A stretch of 42,572 bases of DNA, from NCBI GenBank assembly GCA_947385425.1, contig CANDKY010000025.1, positions 1 through 42,572 of the forward strand, read 5' to 3'. Of the stretch, positions 33,019 to 39,945 are shown piece after piece (the stretch's first letter is position 1; the number at the start of each line of letters is the position of its first letter). Source of the DNA: an uncultured Lachnospiraceae bacterium. Lineage in GTDB: Bacteria > Bacillota > Clostridia > Lachnospirales > Lachnospiraceae. A program made the translations under genes and the position numbers. Under the pieces are notes generated by a model that was given only the letters and a program-made list of their open reading frames with translations, was not told the DNA's origin and searched no databases.

Positions 33019-34620
33019 TTATACTATCTGGAAAATCTCCATCCTCACACCCCTGCCGGCCTGTACACGGATTTCCCCGCACAAACTATCCGCCTCTGTC
33101 TCATAAGCGCCGCACACCAGCCCGTCGTCCACCGTCACTTCCAAAATCTCCGCATCCGAAAGGAACGATATTTTCTCCGGCAATTTCCCGGCATTCAGAT
33201 AACGTATTCCAGGCCCGTCACAGGACATCCCCTCTTTATCGCCCAGTTTAACGGCCGTCTTCACCGCATCACTGCGCTCCGCAATCCCTTCCATTCTCAG
33301 CAGCCCTGTCCCCGCCTCATAGGTACAAACCGTACCATAGATATCCACCGCAAAATCCCCGTTCTCTTCCAAAGTTACGCAAACCTCCACTGCCGCCTTG
33401 CATTTCTGCTCATAAACAGCCAGATTTCCGGGCTTCCAATCAAATACCTTTTCCTTTCCGTTCTCGAACTCATCCACCGGTTTCTGGCGCAAAACATACT
33501 CCCCGCCTTTTTCCGCCAAAGTAAGCTGACGCGGGATACCCATCATCCCCCGGTACACCTTTCCCTTATTCCCTGTCCTCATCCAGGGAATCATAATCAC
33601 ACGATCCGGCCCCCAGAACGTCTGGGCGGCATAAGGAAGCATCGTCCGGTACGCTTCATGTCTGATTCCGTCCGTCTCAAAACGGGAACCGTCAAAATCC
33701 CCAAGGAAATAATATCCGTCCGCCCCCCAGAACATCCATTTGGAGCCGCCGCCTTCTGACGGTATTTCCCGCAGATCCGGGCATTCCCATGTCTGCGGCA
33801 GCGTCAGCTTCTGCGTCATTTCCCAATGTTCCAAATCCCCGGAATTAAAAATCGCATAATCGTTGCCTTCCAGATAAAGAACCATATAATAAAGTTCCCT
33901 TTTTTCATACCAGTAAACCTTCGGATCCCTGTTCTCGCCCGCAATATGCCCTAATATACAGCCCTCTGCCTTTACCAGGGTTTCCCCATGATCCGTGCTG
34001 TATGCCGCCTTCTGGACGAACTTTTTATCCCTTGTCCACTCGGAACTGTTCCCTGCACAGGTATAAAAGAATATTTCCGCATCCCTTCCAAGCCCCATAT
34101 CTCCCCGTTCGTTTACCATACCGCACCCGGAATACATAACGCCGTCCCCGTCCGGGAACAGCACATCCCCCTTCTTCTGCCAGTGGAGCAGATCACTGCT
34201 CACCGCATGCCCCCAGCTCATATTCTCCCACCTTATGTCAAAGGGATTGTGCTGGAAAAACAAATGATAAACCCCGTCATGGTAAATCATCCCGTTAGGA
34301 TCGTTCAGCCATCCCGTATCAGGTGTGCAATGGAGCAGGGGACGTTCCTGCGCACTGCGCAAAATACTGTCCGAACAGGAGATCGCTTCCATAAAATTCC
34401 CAGGGACATCCCCTTTTATGGTAAGCTTCTTTCCCTTCCAGCCGGAAACCGGAACTGCCGCATAATAATGGAATGCGTAATTCCCATCGCACTCCCCTAT
34501 GGGAACCGCGAACTCATATATCCTCTCTTCCCCGTCGTAAATAAATAACCTCTTATTTTCTTCCTCTGTCCTCACCGGAATCAATAAGTAATTGCTGCAT
34601 ATTTTAATTTCCTTCACCAT
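33019..34620 (-). CDS. GH32 beta-fructosidase (sucrose/fructan hydrolase)
   Basis: A 533-residue glycoside hydrolase of family 32 that would release fructose from sucrose, its phosphate or fructo-oligosaccharides. An N-terminal region of about 95 residues, probably a small beta-sandwich, precedes the five-bladed propeller. The nucleophile is D107 in WLNDPNG, the RDP motif is at 231-233, and the acid/base E279 lies in WECPDL. A C-terminal beta-sandwich follows. There is no signal peptide, so the enzyme is intracellular. AGGAG lies 8 nt before the ATG. The gene has no catabolic partners left intact: the next genes upstream are a toxin-antitoxin pair and then fragments of another GH32, an ABC importer and a LacI regulator. 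It may be a survivor of a larger fructan locus. Confidence 0.92.
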   Translation of the reverse strand: MVKEIKICSNYLLIPVRTEEENKRLFIYDGEERIYEFAVPIGECDGNYAFHYYAAVPVSGWKGKKLTIKGDVPGNFMEAISCSDSILRSAQERPLLHCTPDTGWLNDPNGMIYHDGVYHLFFQHNPFDIRWENMSWGHAVSSDLLHWQKKGDVLFPDGDGVMYSGCGMVNERGDMGLGRDAEIFFYTCAGNSSEWTRDKKFVQKAAYSTDHGETLVKAEGCILGHIAGENRDPKVYWYEKRELYYMVLYLEGNDYAIFNSGDLEHWEMTQKLTLPQTWECPDLREIPSEGGGSKWMFWGADGYYFLGDFDGSRFETDGIRHEAYRTMLPYAAQTFWGPDRVIMIPWMRTGNKGKVYRGMMGIPRQLTLAEKGGEYVLRQKPVDEFENGKEKVFDWKPGNLAVYEQKCKAAVEVCVTLEENGDFAVDIYGTVCTYEAGTGLLRMEGIAERSDAVKTAVKLGDKEGMSCDGPGIRYLNAGKLPEKISFLSDAEILEVTVDDGLVCGAYETEADSLCGEIRVQAGRGVRMEIFQIV

Positions 34621-34769
34621 ATTCCGCTCTCCTTCCGATTATGCCTCCCGCCTGCTCCGCCGGATCTTCCTTTTCATCAGCAGCCTCACTTTGTTCTAAA
34701 GTCCACACCCATTATTTCCTGCTCTTTTCACTATAAACGCCTCCACTTCCCCTGCTTCCGGCATCACAC

Positions 34770-34852
34770 ACAGGGCGCCCCCCTTGAGTCAAGGCAGTGA
34801 CACGTACTTTTCGAAAAAATTTAGAATTTCCCTTGGATACTCGTGTGTACAC
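34770..34852 (-). repeat. Hairpin module downstream of a terminator, copy 3 (diverged)
   Basis: On the minus strand the terminator T7 is followed by GTGTACACACGAGTATCCAA then GGGAAA. This resembles copy 1 (TGCACACGGGCACCCAAAGG then AAAA). The module ends about 80 bp on with GGGGGGCGCCCTG, where copies 1 and 2 have GCCCGGCGCG. Confidence 0.4.
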
Positions 34853-34887
34853 AAAAAAACAGGATATTTCAATCTTACGATTTCCTG
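34853..34887 (-). terminator. Terminator of the toxin-antitoxin operon
   Basis: Minus-strand CAGGA/TCCTG and AATC/GATT stem (34860-34887) with a 6-nt bulge on one side, followed by seven T (34853-34859). Confidence 0.65.
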
Positions 34888-34926
34888 CTTTTATAAACTA
34901 CTTTATTTCATAAACAATTGGCGCAC

Positions 34927-35106
34927 CTACGCCTTTTTCTTACGATTTCGCTGCACAACCGCACTTTTAAAAGCTTTCATCATAGCTGGAGACAACTCCT
35001 CGCAATCCTCATCAAATATAATAGGGCTATTTTTTGCATCCTCGATTTCTTTCAGTTGTTCTTCTGTAGGCTTTTGCCCACTGTCAATAATGAATATCTT
35101 GGTCAT
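34927..35106 (-). CDS. Putative antitoxin partner of the BrnT-type toxin
   Basis: A 59-residue protein starting MTKIFIIDSG. Acidic in the middle (KEIEDAKNSPIIFDEDCEEL), it ends in a basic tail SAVVQRNRKKKA. The ATG at 35106 is chosen for AAAGGAG 8 nt upstream, inside the toxin gene; the two genes overlap by 23 nt, so translation is coupled. The position directly after a BrnT-like toxin implies the antitoxin. It does not show the ribbon-helix-helix C-terminus usual for BrnA, so it belongs to a different partner family, named only from context. Confidence 0.7.
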   Translation of the reverse strand: MTKIFIIDSGQKPTEEQLKEIEDAKNSPIIFDEDCEELSPAMMKAFKSAVVQRNRKKKA

Positions 35107-35362
35107 AATACAAGCTCCTTTCCGCATTTGTTGCAAGTCTGGCTGAAATCAGGCGAATTGTATCTTTTCTTTCCGTAAATACCACAAATAATACCTCACC
35201 AATCTTTCCTATTGCAATATACCGCTCTTCATCAATACTATGTTCAAAATCAAACATTTCAATATAATAAGGATCATCAAAAACATATGCTGCCGTTTCA
35301 AAGGAAATCTTATGTTTTTCTTTGTTTATAATATTTTTATATTCATCCCACTCAAATTTCAT
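35084..35362 (-). CDS. brnT: BrnT-family toxin (putative ribonuclease)
   Basis: A 92-residue protein of the BrnT/DUF497 family, RelE-like-fold ribonucleases of type II toxin-antitoxin systems. The family features are FEWDEYKNIINKEKHKISFE at the start, the AAYVFDDP and EERYIAIGKIGEVLFVVFTE strands, and IRLISARLATNAER near the end. AGAGGAA lies 8 nt before the ATG and a good promoter is upstream. The toxin gene comes first and the antitoxin second, as is usual for brnTA. It sits in a degraded region, consistent with horizontal acquisition. Confidence 0.88.
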   Translation of the reverse strand: MKFEWDEYKNIINKEKHKISFETAAYVFDDPYYIEMFDFEHSIDEERYIAIGKIGEVLFVVFTERKDTIRLISARLATNAERSLYYDQDIHY

Positions 35363-35395
35363 GTCTGCTATTCCTCTAAGTCTGTTTATATGAAT

Positions 35396-35424
35396 AGTAT
35401 AACATCAATTAACAAGTTCATCAA
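35396..35424 (-). promoter_or_regulatory. Promoter of the toxin-antitoxin operon, with repeated CATCAAT
   Basis: Minus-strand TTGATG (35419-35424), 17-bp spacer, TATACT (35396-35401). A direct repeat CATCAAT (35403-35409 and 35419-35425) spans the -35 and spacer and could be an autoregulatory operator. Confidence 0.6.
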
Positions 35425-35519
35425 TCGCATTTTCTCCCCATTGCCTTACAATATACCACAGCCACCACATCAAAATTCTTCATTTCCCATCTCCTCTCCC
35501 TTCCCTTTTTGTCCCTAAT

Positions 35520-35821
35520 TTATCCCCGTCTGTTTTGCAGTTCCATCCCAAGGTCATATTTTACAATATCCATATTCACAGCGCCATCCGCCAAAAAGGA
35601 GATACCATCCGCCTCCTGGTCTGTATAAAGGATTGCACTCAGCACCTGTTCCCCGTCATTTACAAATCCACCATCCTCCCCTTTACCCCTTCCAGGCTGA
35701 TGGTACCTTCAAAAGATACGCCCTTATGGAATACCTCATTCCGCCGCAGTAAGTCCAACTCCCTGACCGGTTTCTGGAACAGCCTGCCATCCTTCACGGA
35801 CAATTCGCGTGGAAGGCTCAT
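35520..35821 (-). pseudogene. GH32 C-terminal fragment, frameshifted
   Basis: On the minus strand the reading begins MSLPRELSVKDGRLFQKPV, the end of the propeller of a GH32 enzyme (compare the ...LPRELS..GRL.Q.PV pattern of invertases). It continues to GRMVD, where the frame hits a stop at 35660-35662. A shift by one base resumes the C-terminal sandwich (NDGEQVLSAILYTDQEADGI, then VNMDIVKYDLG) to a natural end at 35520. Everything N-terminal (about 300 residues, including all catalytic motifs) is missing. This is a second GH32 gene, now dead, next to the intact one at 33019-34620. Confidence 0.75.
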
Positions 35822-35825
35822 CTAA

Positions 35826-36010
35826 TCCGCCCCGTCTATCCGTTTTCCCAGATATGCCCCCCCGCTCCGGCCATTTTAACTGCATATGCCTTGGAAACTG
35901 TTTCCGGTTGGACAATACCCCGTTTATATAGAGGTCGCACCACCCTTCCGCCTGCCGGAAAACAACGGTAATGATATTGAAAGCGCTTTTCACCACATCC
36001 GCATTGATGG
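35826..36010 (-). pseudogene. Fragment of a secreted or carbohydrate-binding-like domain
   Basis: The minus-strand frame FNIITVVFRQAEGWCDLYIN then GVLSNRKQFP, shifting near WPERG to GAYLGKRIDGAD and a stop, resembles the strands of a LamG/concanavalin-like domain (LYINGVL then IGKR.DG). It lies between the GH32 fragment and the solute-binding fragment without a start or signal. The assignment is weak; it is listed because it is protein-like sequence in a run of gene remnants. Confidence 0.35.
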
Positions 36011-36026
36011 AAGAAAAGGTAAACCT

Positions 36027-36617
36027 TTACTCTGTAAGCGCCGCAGCATAACGGTCATAAGCCGCCTGCCATGCCTCAATTACATCCGAAAGCCCCATAC
36101 TGTCCAAATCTGACAGATACTGATCCCACTCATTTTCAATACCTCCGTCCCCGAGCCAATGGGAAACCCGCTCCTCGGTCATAGACTTAATATCGCTGAG
36201 TTTGTCATTAATAACTTCAATTTCTTCCTCCGTATAAACAACCGACGGATAATACTCTGTGCTGTCCACATACTGGAACCAGAAATTCCGCGTATCGTCC
36301 AGTCTTTCCTGTGCGCGGTCTTCCATATAATAGTAGGTGCCATAATCTTCCGCCAACTGCTCAGAGGGTCCTGTCCATTCATTTTTAGCCTTAATTTCAC
36401 CTGCGGTTTCGCCTGCTTCCAGTTCCCTTAAAGAATAACAGCCGTTTTCATCCGGTTCCTCCGTCCAGTAAGTACCAATCGGCCCATAAATACACTGCAT
36501 GCTGATAATAGGCTCATATCTTTGATCCACCCATTTTAAAAGAAGTTCCGGGTTTTTGCAATCCTTTGTCACAGAGAAGGAATCATGCCCCGTAGTCCCC
36601 ATTTCATTCAGGTTCAC
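36027..36617 (-). pseudogene. C-terminal remnant of an ABC solute-binding protein
   Basis: About 195 residues of the C-terminal half of a family 1-like (LplA type) extracellular sugar-binding protein: MGTTGHDSFSVTKDCKNPEL, LLKWVDQRYE, and the final helix region LSDVIEAWQAAYDRYAAALT. Signal peptide, lipobox and N-terminal lobe are missing (about 300 residues). The first in-frame ATG is only fortuitous. The open frame extends upstream into the truncated permease, where the two genes are joined out of frame near 36612-36625. It is not expected to yield a functional protein. Confidence 0.8.
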
Positions 36618-37047
36618 ATGATGCTAAAAGCCCTGTCTTGGAAACTACAAGATAGGTAGGAATCAGGCCGCCGCCAAAATACATTGTGATGACATAAAAT
36701 ATCATAATACCCTTCCTAAATGGCAGCGTCTTCTTCGATACGGCATACGCCGTCGTAATAATCAGCGCTACGGAAACCAAGGTACCCAGGACCGTATAAT
36801 AAATACTGTTAAGATACCCCCTTGCAATGGATTCCTCCTTAAACACCCTCGCATAACCTTCAAAGGTCACTTTTGAAGGAAGTAAAAATGTCTTGCCCGC
36901 ATAAACCTCATAAGGATCTGAAACAGAGGCAATCAGTACATAATAAAGAGGATATGCAACGATAACCACCAGAACCAGAAGGAAAGCACAATTGCAGAAA
37001 TTAAACACCTTTTCCGAGGACAGCCCGTTTTCTTTATTCTTATTCAC
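36604..37047 (-). pseudogene. N-terminal remnant of an LplC/YtcP-type sugar ABC permease
   Basis: Carries the first half of a carbohydrate permease: cytoplasmic NKNKENGLSSEKVFNF, TM1 (CAFLLVLVVIVAYPLYYVLI), the SVSDPYEVYAGKTFLLPS loop, TM2 and TM3, and the conserved MYFGGGLIPTYLVVSKTGLL. After TGLL the similarity stops and the frame runs 4 codons to a stop inside the solute-binding-protein remnant. The EAA motif and the last three helices are absent, so it cannot form a working permease. About 147 of the usual ~295 residues remain. Confidence 0.82.
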
Positions 37048-37062
37048 CCTACGCCCCTCCTT

Positions 37063-37677
37063 CTACACAAAACTTACATCGGAAAGCTTTTTACAGATTT
37101 TATTTACCACGACAAGCAAAATAATGTTCACCACAGTATTAAACAAACTGACCGCCGTTGAAAAACTGTACATTGCCTTCAACATACCCTGCTCGTAAAC
37201 ATAGGTTGCAATAATTTCGGAAGTTTCCTTATTTAAGCTGGTCTGCAGCAGGTATGCCTTTTCAAATCCCACATTCATCAGATTCCCGAACGACATAATC
37301 AACTGGATGACAATGACCGGGATCAGTTCCGGTATATCAATATGGATAATCCTCTGTAACGCATTTGCCCCGTCCACCTTCGCCGCCTCATGGAGGGAAG
37401 CATCCACACTCGAAAGCGTCGATATGTAAATAATCGTCCCCCAGCCCGCATCCTGCCAGATACTGGACGCAATGTAAATGGTTCGGAACGCGGAAGCGGA
37501 GTCAATCAGATTCACCGGAGTTTTGATAAGCCCGAACGCTTCCCCAAGGATATTAATCAGCCCTCCATACGGGGAAAGGAAGATACGCAGCATACCGCAC
37601 AGGATCATGACGGAAATAAAGTGCGGCGCATATACTGTATATTTTATGAAATATATATAAATGAAACGTTTCTCGCA
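37063..37677 (-). pseudogene. C-terminal remnant of an LplB-type sugar ABC permease
   Basis: From about YAPHFISVMILCGMLRIFLS to the natural end (NKICKKLSDVSFV) this is the last two-thirds of an LplB permease. It includes the EAA loop EAAKVDGANALQRIIHIDIP that contacts the ATPase. The N-terminal ~110 residues with the first helices are missing. The frame is open only back to a stop at 37678-37680 and the sequence before KYTVYAPHF is not permease-like, so the break lies near 37640-37650. It ends about 15 bp before the LplC-type remnant, as in an intact operon. Confidence 0.8.
37663..37672. promoter_or_regulatory. LacI/CcpA-like operator half-element GAAACGTTTC
   Basis: A perfect 10-bp palindrome GAAACGTTTC, the core seen in many LacI-family operators, lies between the truncated permease and the truncated LacI gene. 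It may be what remains of the original divergent control region. Confidence 0.4.
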
Positions 37678-37766
37678 TTATATCTCTTACGCTGTGAAAA
37701 GCGAAAAAGTAATAGACATCATCCATCTTCTCCATTAAAATAAAATTCAGAAAATTATTCTCAGGA

Positions 37767-38585
37767 ATGGAAGGATTTTATTATGTTATCAAAAAAAGCG
37801 CCAACCCTTTTTTCGCCGCTTTTACCGATCATATCGAGTCCTCCCTTTACAAAAAGGGTAAAAAACTGCTTTTATGCTGCGCCGACGGCATTCCCCAAAA
37901 GGAAATCGACTACCTGAACATGGCCATAAACAACAAAGTGGACGGTATCATTGCCCTCACCTACTCCGATATCGGAAAGTATATTACACAGGACATCCCT
38001 ATTGTCGTGTTTGACCGTTTTTTTGAAAACCATATTATCCCGCGGATTGCATCGGATAATTTTGCCGGCGGATGCCTGGCCATTGAAAAACTGCTGGAAT
38101 TTGGCTGCCGTCATCCCGTCTATATCCGTTTCCACTCCGTTTTTCCCGGAGAATCCGACAAGAGGAAAGACGGCTACCTGCATGCCTGCGCCAAATACCA
38201 TATAGAACCTGATTATATTGATGAAGTGGAATGCGATGAGAAATTTTCCATCATGAAAGACTTTATCGGCAGGCACCGCAATAAAGATGGCTCTTTAACT
38301 TTTTACGGCGTCTTTGCCCACACGAATTACCACGGATATCTGTTCATGAAACTTCTCCGGCAGGAAGGTTTTCGGGTACCGGAGGATGTGCAGATTATCG
38401 GCTTTGACGGTATCCGCAAATTCGGGAACAGAGAAGGCGGGCTTTTTATATCCTCGATCTGCCAGCCGGTGGAACTGCTCACGGAGAAATGCGTGGAGCT
38501 GTTGCTGTACGACGGCCCGTCTCCCCTTCCCTCCCTGACGCTGCTGCCGGTAGAGTACAAGTACGGGGGTACTACGCGTGAGTGA
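37767..38585 (+). pseudogene. LacI-family regulator without its DNA-binding domain
   Basis: About 272 residues of the periplasmic-binding-protein-like effector domain of a LacI/GalR regulator. VIKKSANPFFAAFTDHIESS is the start of the domain, VDGIIALTYSD and IPIVVFDR follow, and the later part includes DNFAGGCLAIEKLLEFGCRH, PEDVQIIGFDGIR and the final SICQPVELLTEK. The usual ~55-60-residue helix-turn-helix and hinge are absent. No frame in the 115 bp upstream encodes them. The ATG at 37767 has AGGA almost touching it, a poor ribosome binding site. It is divergent from the permease remnants, the classical regulator-operon layout, and both lack their 5' parts. Confidence 0.8.
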
Positions 38586-39417
38586 TATTTCCCCCTGTCC
38601 TCTTTTGCGCAACAAGCGTATCCATACAATGTTTATGGGCTGTCCCTCCGCTGCTGCAGTCAAATATCTCCTCTTTACAGATATGGAAAAACCAGTCATG
38701 ATAATACCCGGACAGTTCGCCGGAATGCCACAAACCTGCCCTTTCCTCCTCCTCAGTCAGATCCGGTGCCGGGCTTATAAAAGGTTTCCCGACAAATACA
38801 TTCATGGCATTTATGCCGTTATCCGCGGTATGCGCCTTCAAACTTTTGCAGAACTCTTCCCGCATATCCGCGGAAAGAAAATGCAGCACCCCGCTGCTGA
38901 ATATGATATCGTACTCTGTTTCCGGCCGGTAATCAAAAATATCCGCTTTGAAAAACCTTACATCAACCTTATTGTGTTCCGCCAGCCGTTTTGCCTTTTC
39001 CAGCCCTTCCCATGATTTGTCAAAGGCCGTAACCGCATAACCGCATCTGGCAAAAAACACCGCATCCTTCCCTTCCCCGCAGCCAATGTCCAGTACCCGG
39101 TAAGGCCTCACCGGCGGAAGCGCTTTCATAGCTTCGTAACATATGCTGTTCGGCACAAGCCCCCAGTAATAATCATCCGTCCTATACCGCCTGTCATATT
39201 CCGTCATGGCACTGCTGCAGCCAAGCAGTGCGTCGGCCGTCGTGCCCAGTACCGCTGCCAGCCGGGGAAGCATTCCTATATCCGGATACGCTGTCCCGTT
39301 TTCCCATTTTGATACTGCCTGAAAGGAAATACCGAGAGCTTTGGCAAGCTGATTCTGCGTCAGTCCAAGCTCCTTGCGTCTCTTATTTATTACTTCGCCT
39401 GTCCTTAAATGATTCAT
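38572..39417 (-). CDS. HTH (XRE) domain fused to a SAM-dependent methyltransferase
   Basis: A 281-residue fusion. Residues about 1-65 form a Cro/C1-type helix-turn-helix (INKRRKELGLTQNQLAKALG, ISFQAVSKWENGTAYPD). Residues about 85-250 are a class I methyltransferase with SAM motif VLDIGCGEGKDAVFFARCG and a later YDIIFSSGVLHFL, resembling TehB-type enzymes linked to tellurite or xenobiotic tolerance. The start is taken at ATG 39417 (MNHLRTGEVI), where the HTH begins; AAAGGCGG lies upstream. The longer frame to 39501 is unsupported. The target of the methyltransferase is unknown. Its 3' end overlaps the LacI remnant by 14 bp, tail to tail. Confidence 0.85.
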   Translation of the reverse strand: MNHLRTGEVINKRRKELGLTQNQLAKALGISFQAVSKWENGTAYPDIGMLPRLAAVLGTTADALLGCSSAMTEYDRRYRTDDYYWGLVPNSICYEAMKALPPVRPYRVLDIGCGEGKDAVFFARCGYAVTAFDKSWEGLEKAKRLAEHNKVDVRFFKADIFDYRPETEYDIIFSSGVLHFLSADMREEFCKSLKAHTADNGINAMNVFVGKPFISPAPDLTEEEERAGLWHSGELSGYYHDWFFHICKEEIFDCSSGGTAHKHCMDTLVAQKRTGGNITHA

Positions 39418-39557
39418 TCTGACCGCCTTTCCCCTTATTCTGAAATAATCCAATGCTTTGTGTGCTCCCTTAATATTAGTATAAGCAACAACTCCATGCA
39501 ATAACCCAGGAAGGGAATACGGCCTTTCAACTCCACTTGTGGTTGAATCATGCTTAT
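39418..39557. other. Spacer with an operator-like palindrome
   Basis: No gene seen. TTCAAC-CCAC and GTGG-TTGAA at 39529-39550 form an imperfect 22-bp palindrome that could be an operator for the HTH-methyltransferase gene or a remnant of the antitoxin locus. Confidence 0.3.
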
Positions 39558-39788
39558 TTACTGGGCAAACAATTCCTCTGTTGAACTCTCAAAGTGTTGC
39601 CCATTCCCGGTTCTTATCATTTCATCTGTTTCAGCCATTGCTGCGATTGTTTCAGCATTTGGCTTGAAATCTGGATGTATGTCAAGCCCGGACATTTCCC
39701 CCAGTCCTTAAAGCATGTTGATAACGAAAATCATTTTGTCGTCTGGCAGGCGGTCAATCATATTTTTGGCAATTTCCTGATAACTCAT
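39558..39788 (-). pseudogene. Antitoxin-like small gene with one in-frame stop
   Basis: A 77-codon minus-strand frame starting MSYQEIAKNMIDRLPDDKMI with AGGAAG 9 nt upstream. Codon 27 is TAA (39708-39710), after FVINML. The same frame then continues GLGEMSGLDIHPDF to ...STEELFAQ and a stop at 39558. The amphipathic start (xxKNMIDRLPDDKMIFVINML) is typical of clostridial RelB/Phd-like antitoxins. One C-to-T change from CAA would create the stop. No toxin gene is recognisable next to it, so it appears to be a dead or orphan antitoxin. Confidence 0.6.
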
Positions 39789-39945
39789 AGTATACACTTC
39801 CTTTCTTGGTTATTGTATGCAACTGCCGAGTTTCCCTAAAGCTTTGGCAAACCCGGATTCGCTCATGCCTTTATATGCTTTGCAGAAGCGTTTCGTGCAA
39901 AGCTGGAGCAAAAAAGATATAAGCTGGATAAGCGGAAAAGGTAAA
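39789..39945. other. Spacer between antitoxin remnant and MATE gene
   Basis: About 155 bp with only short open frames. One minus-strand frame ends SGFAKALGKLGSCIQ just before the antitoxin ribosome binding site and could be the tail of a lost gene; no family was recognised. Confidence 0.3.

Larger units (their letters stand above)
34621..34926. other. Intergenic region between GH32 and the toxin-antitoxin pair
   Basis: About 305 bp. It contains the toxin-antitoxin terminator (34853-34887) and the third hairpin module (34770-34852). No promoter for the GH32 gene could be assigned with confidence, and no gene was seen. Confidence 0.5.

Noticed and set aside
37553-37735. Short minus-strand frame starting MEKMDDVYYFF
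   Set aside because: It lies mostly within the LplB remnant in another frame; the part before the breakpoint has no recognisable domain.
37656-37740. Plus-strand frame MKRFSHYISYAVKSEK as the missing LacI helix-turn-helix
   Set aside because: It is only about 26 codons, has no helix-turn-helix pattern and stops before the LacI effector domain.
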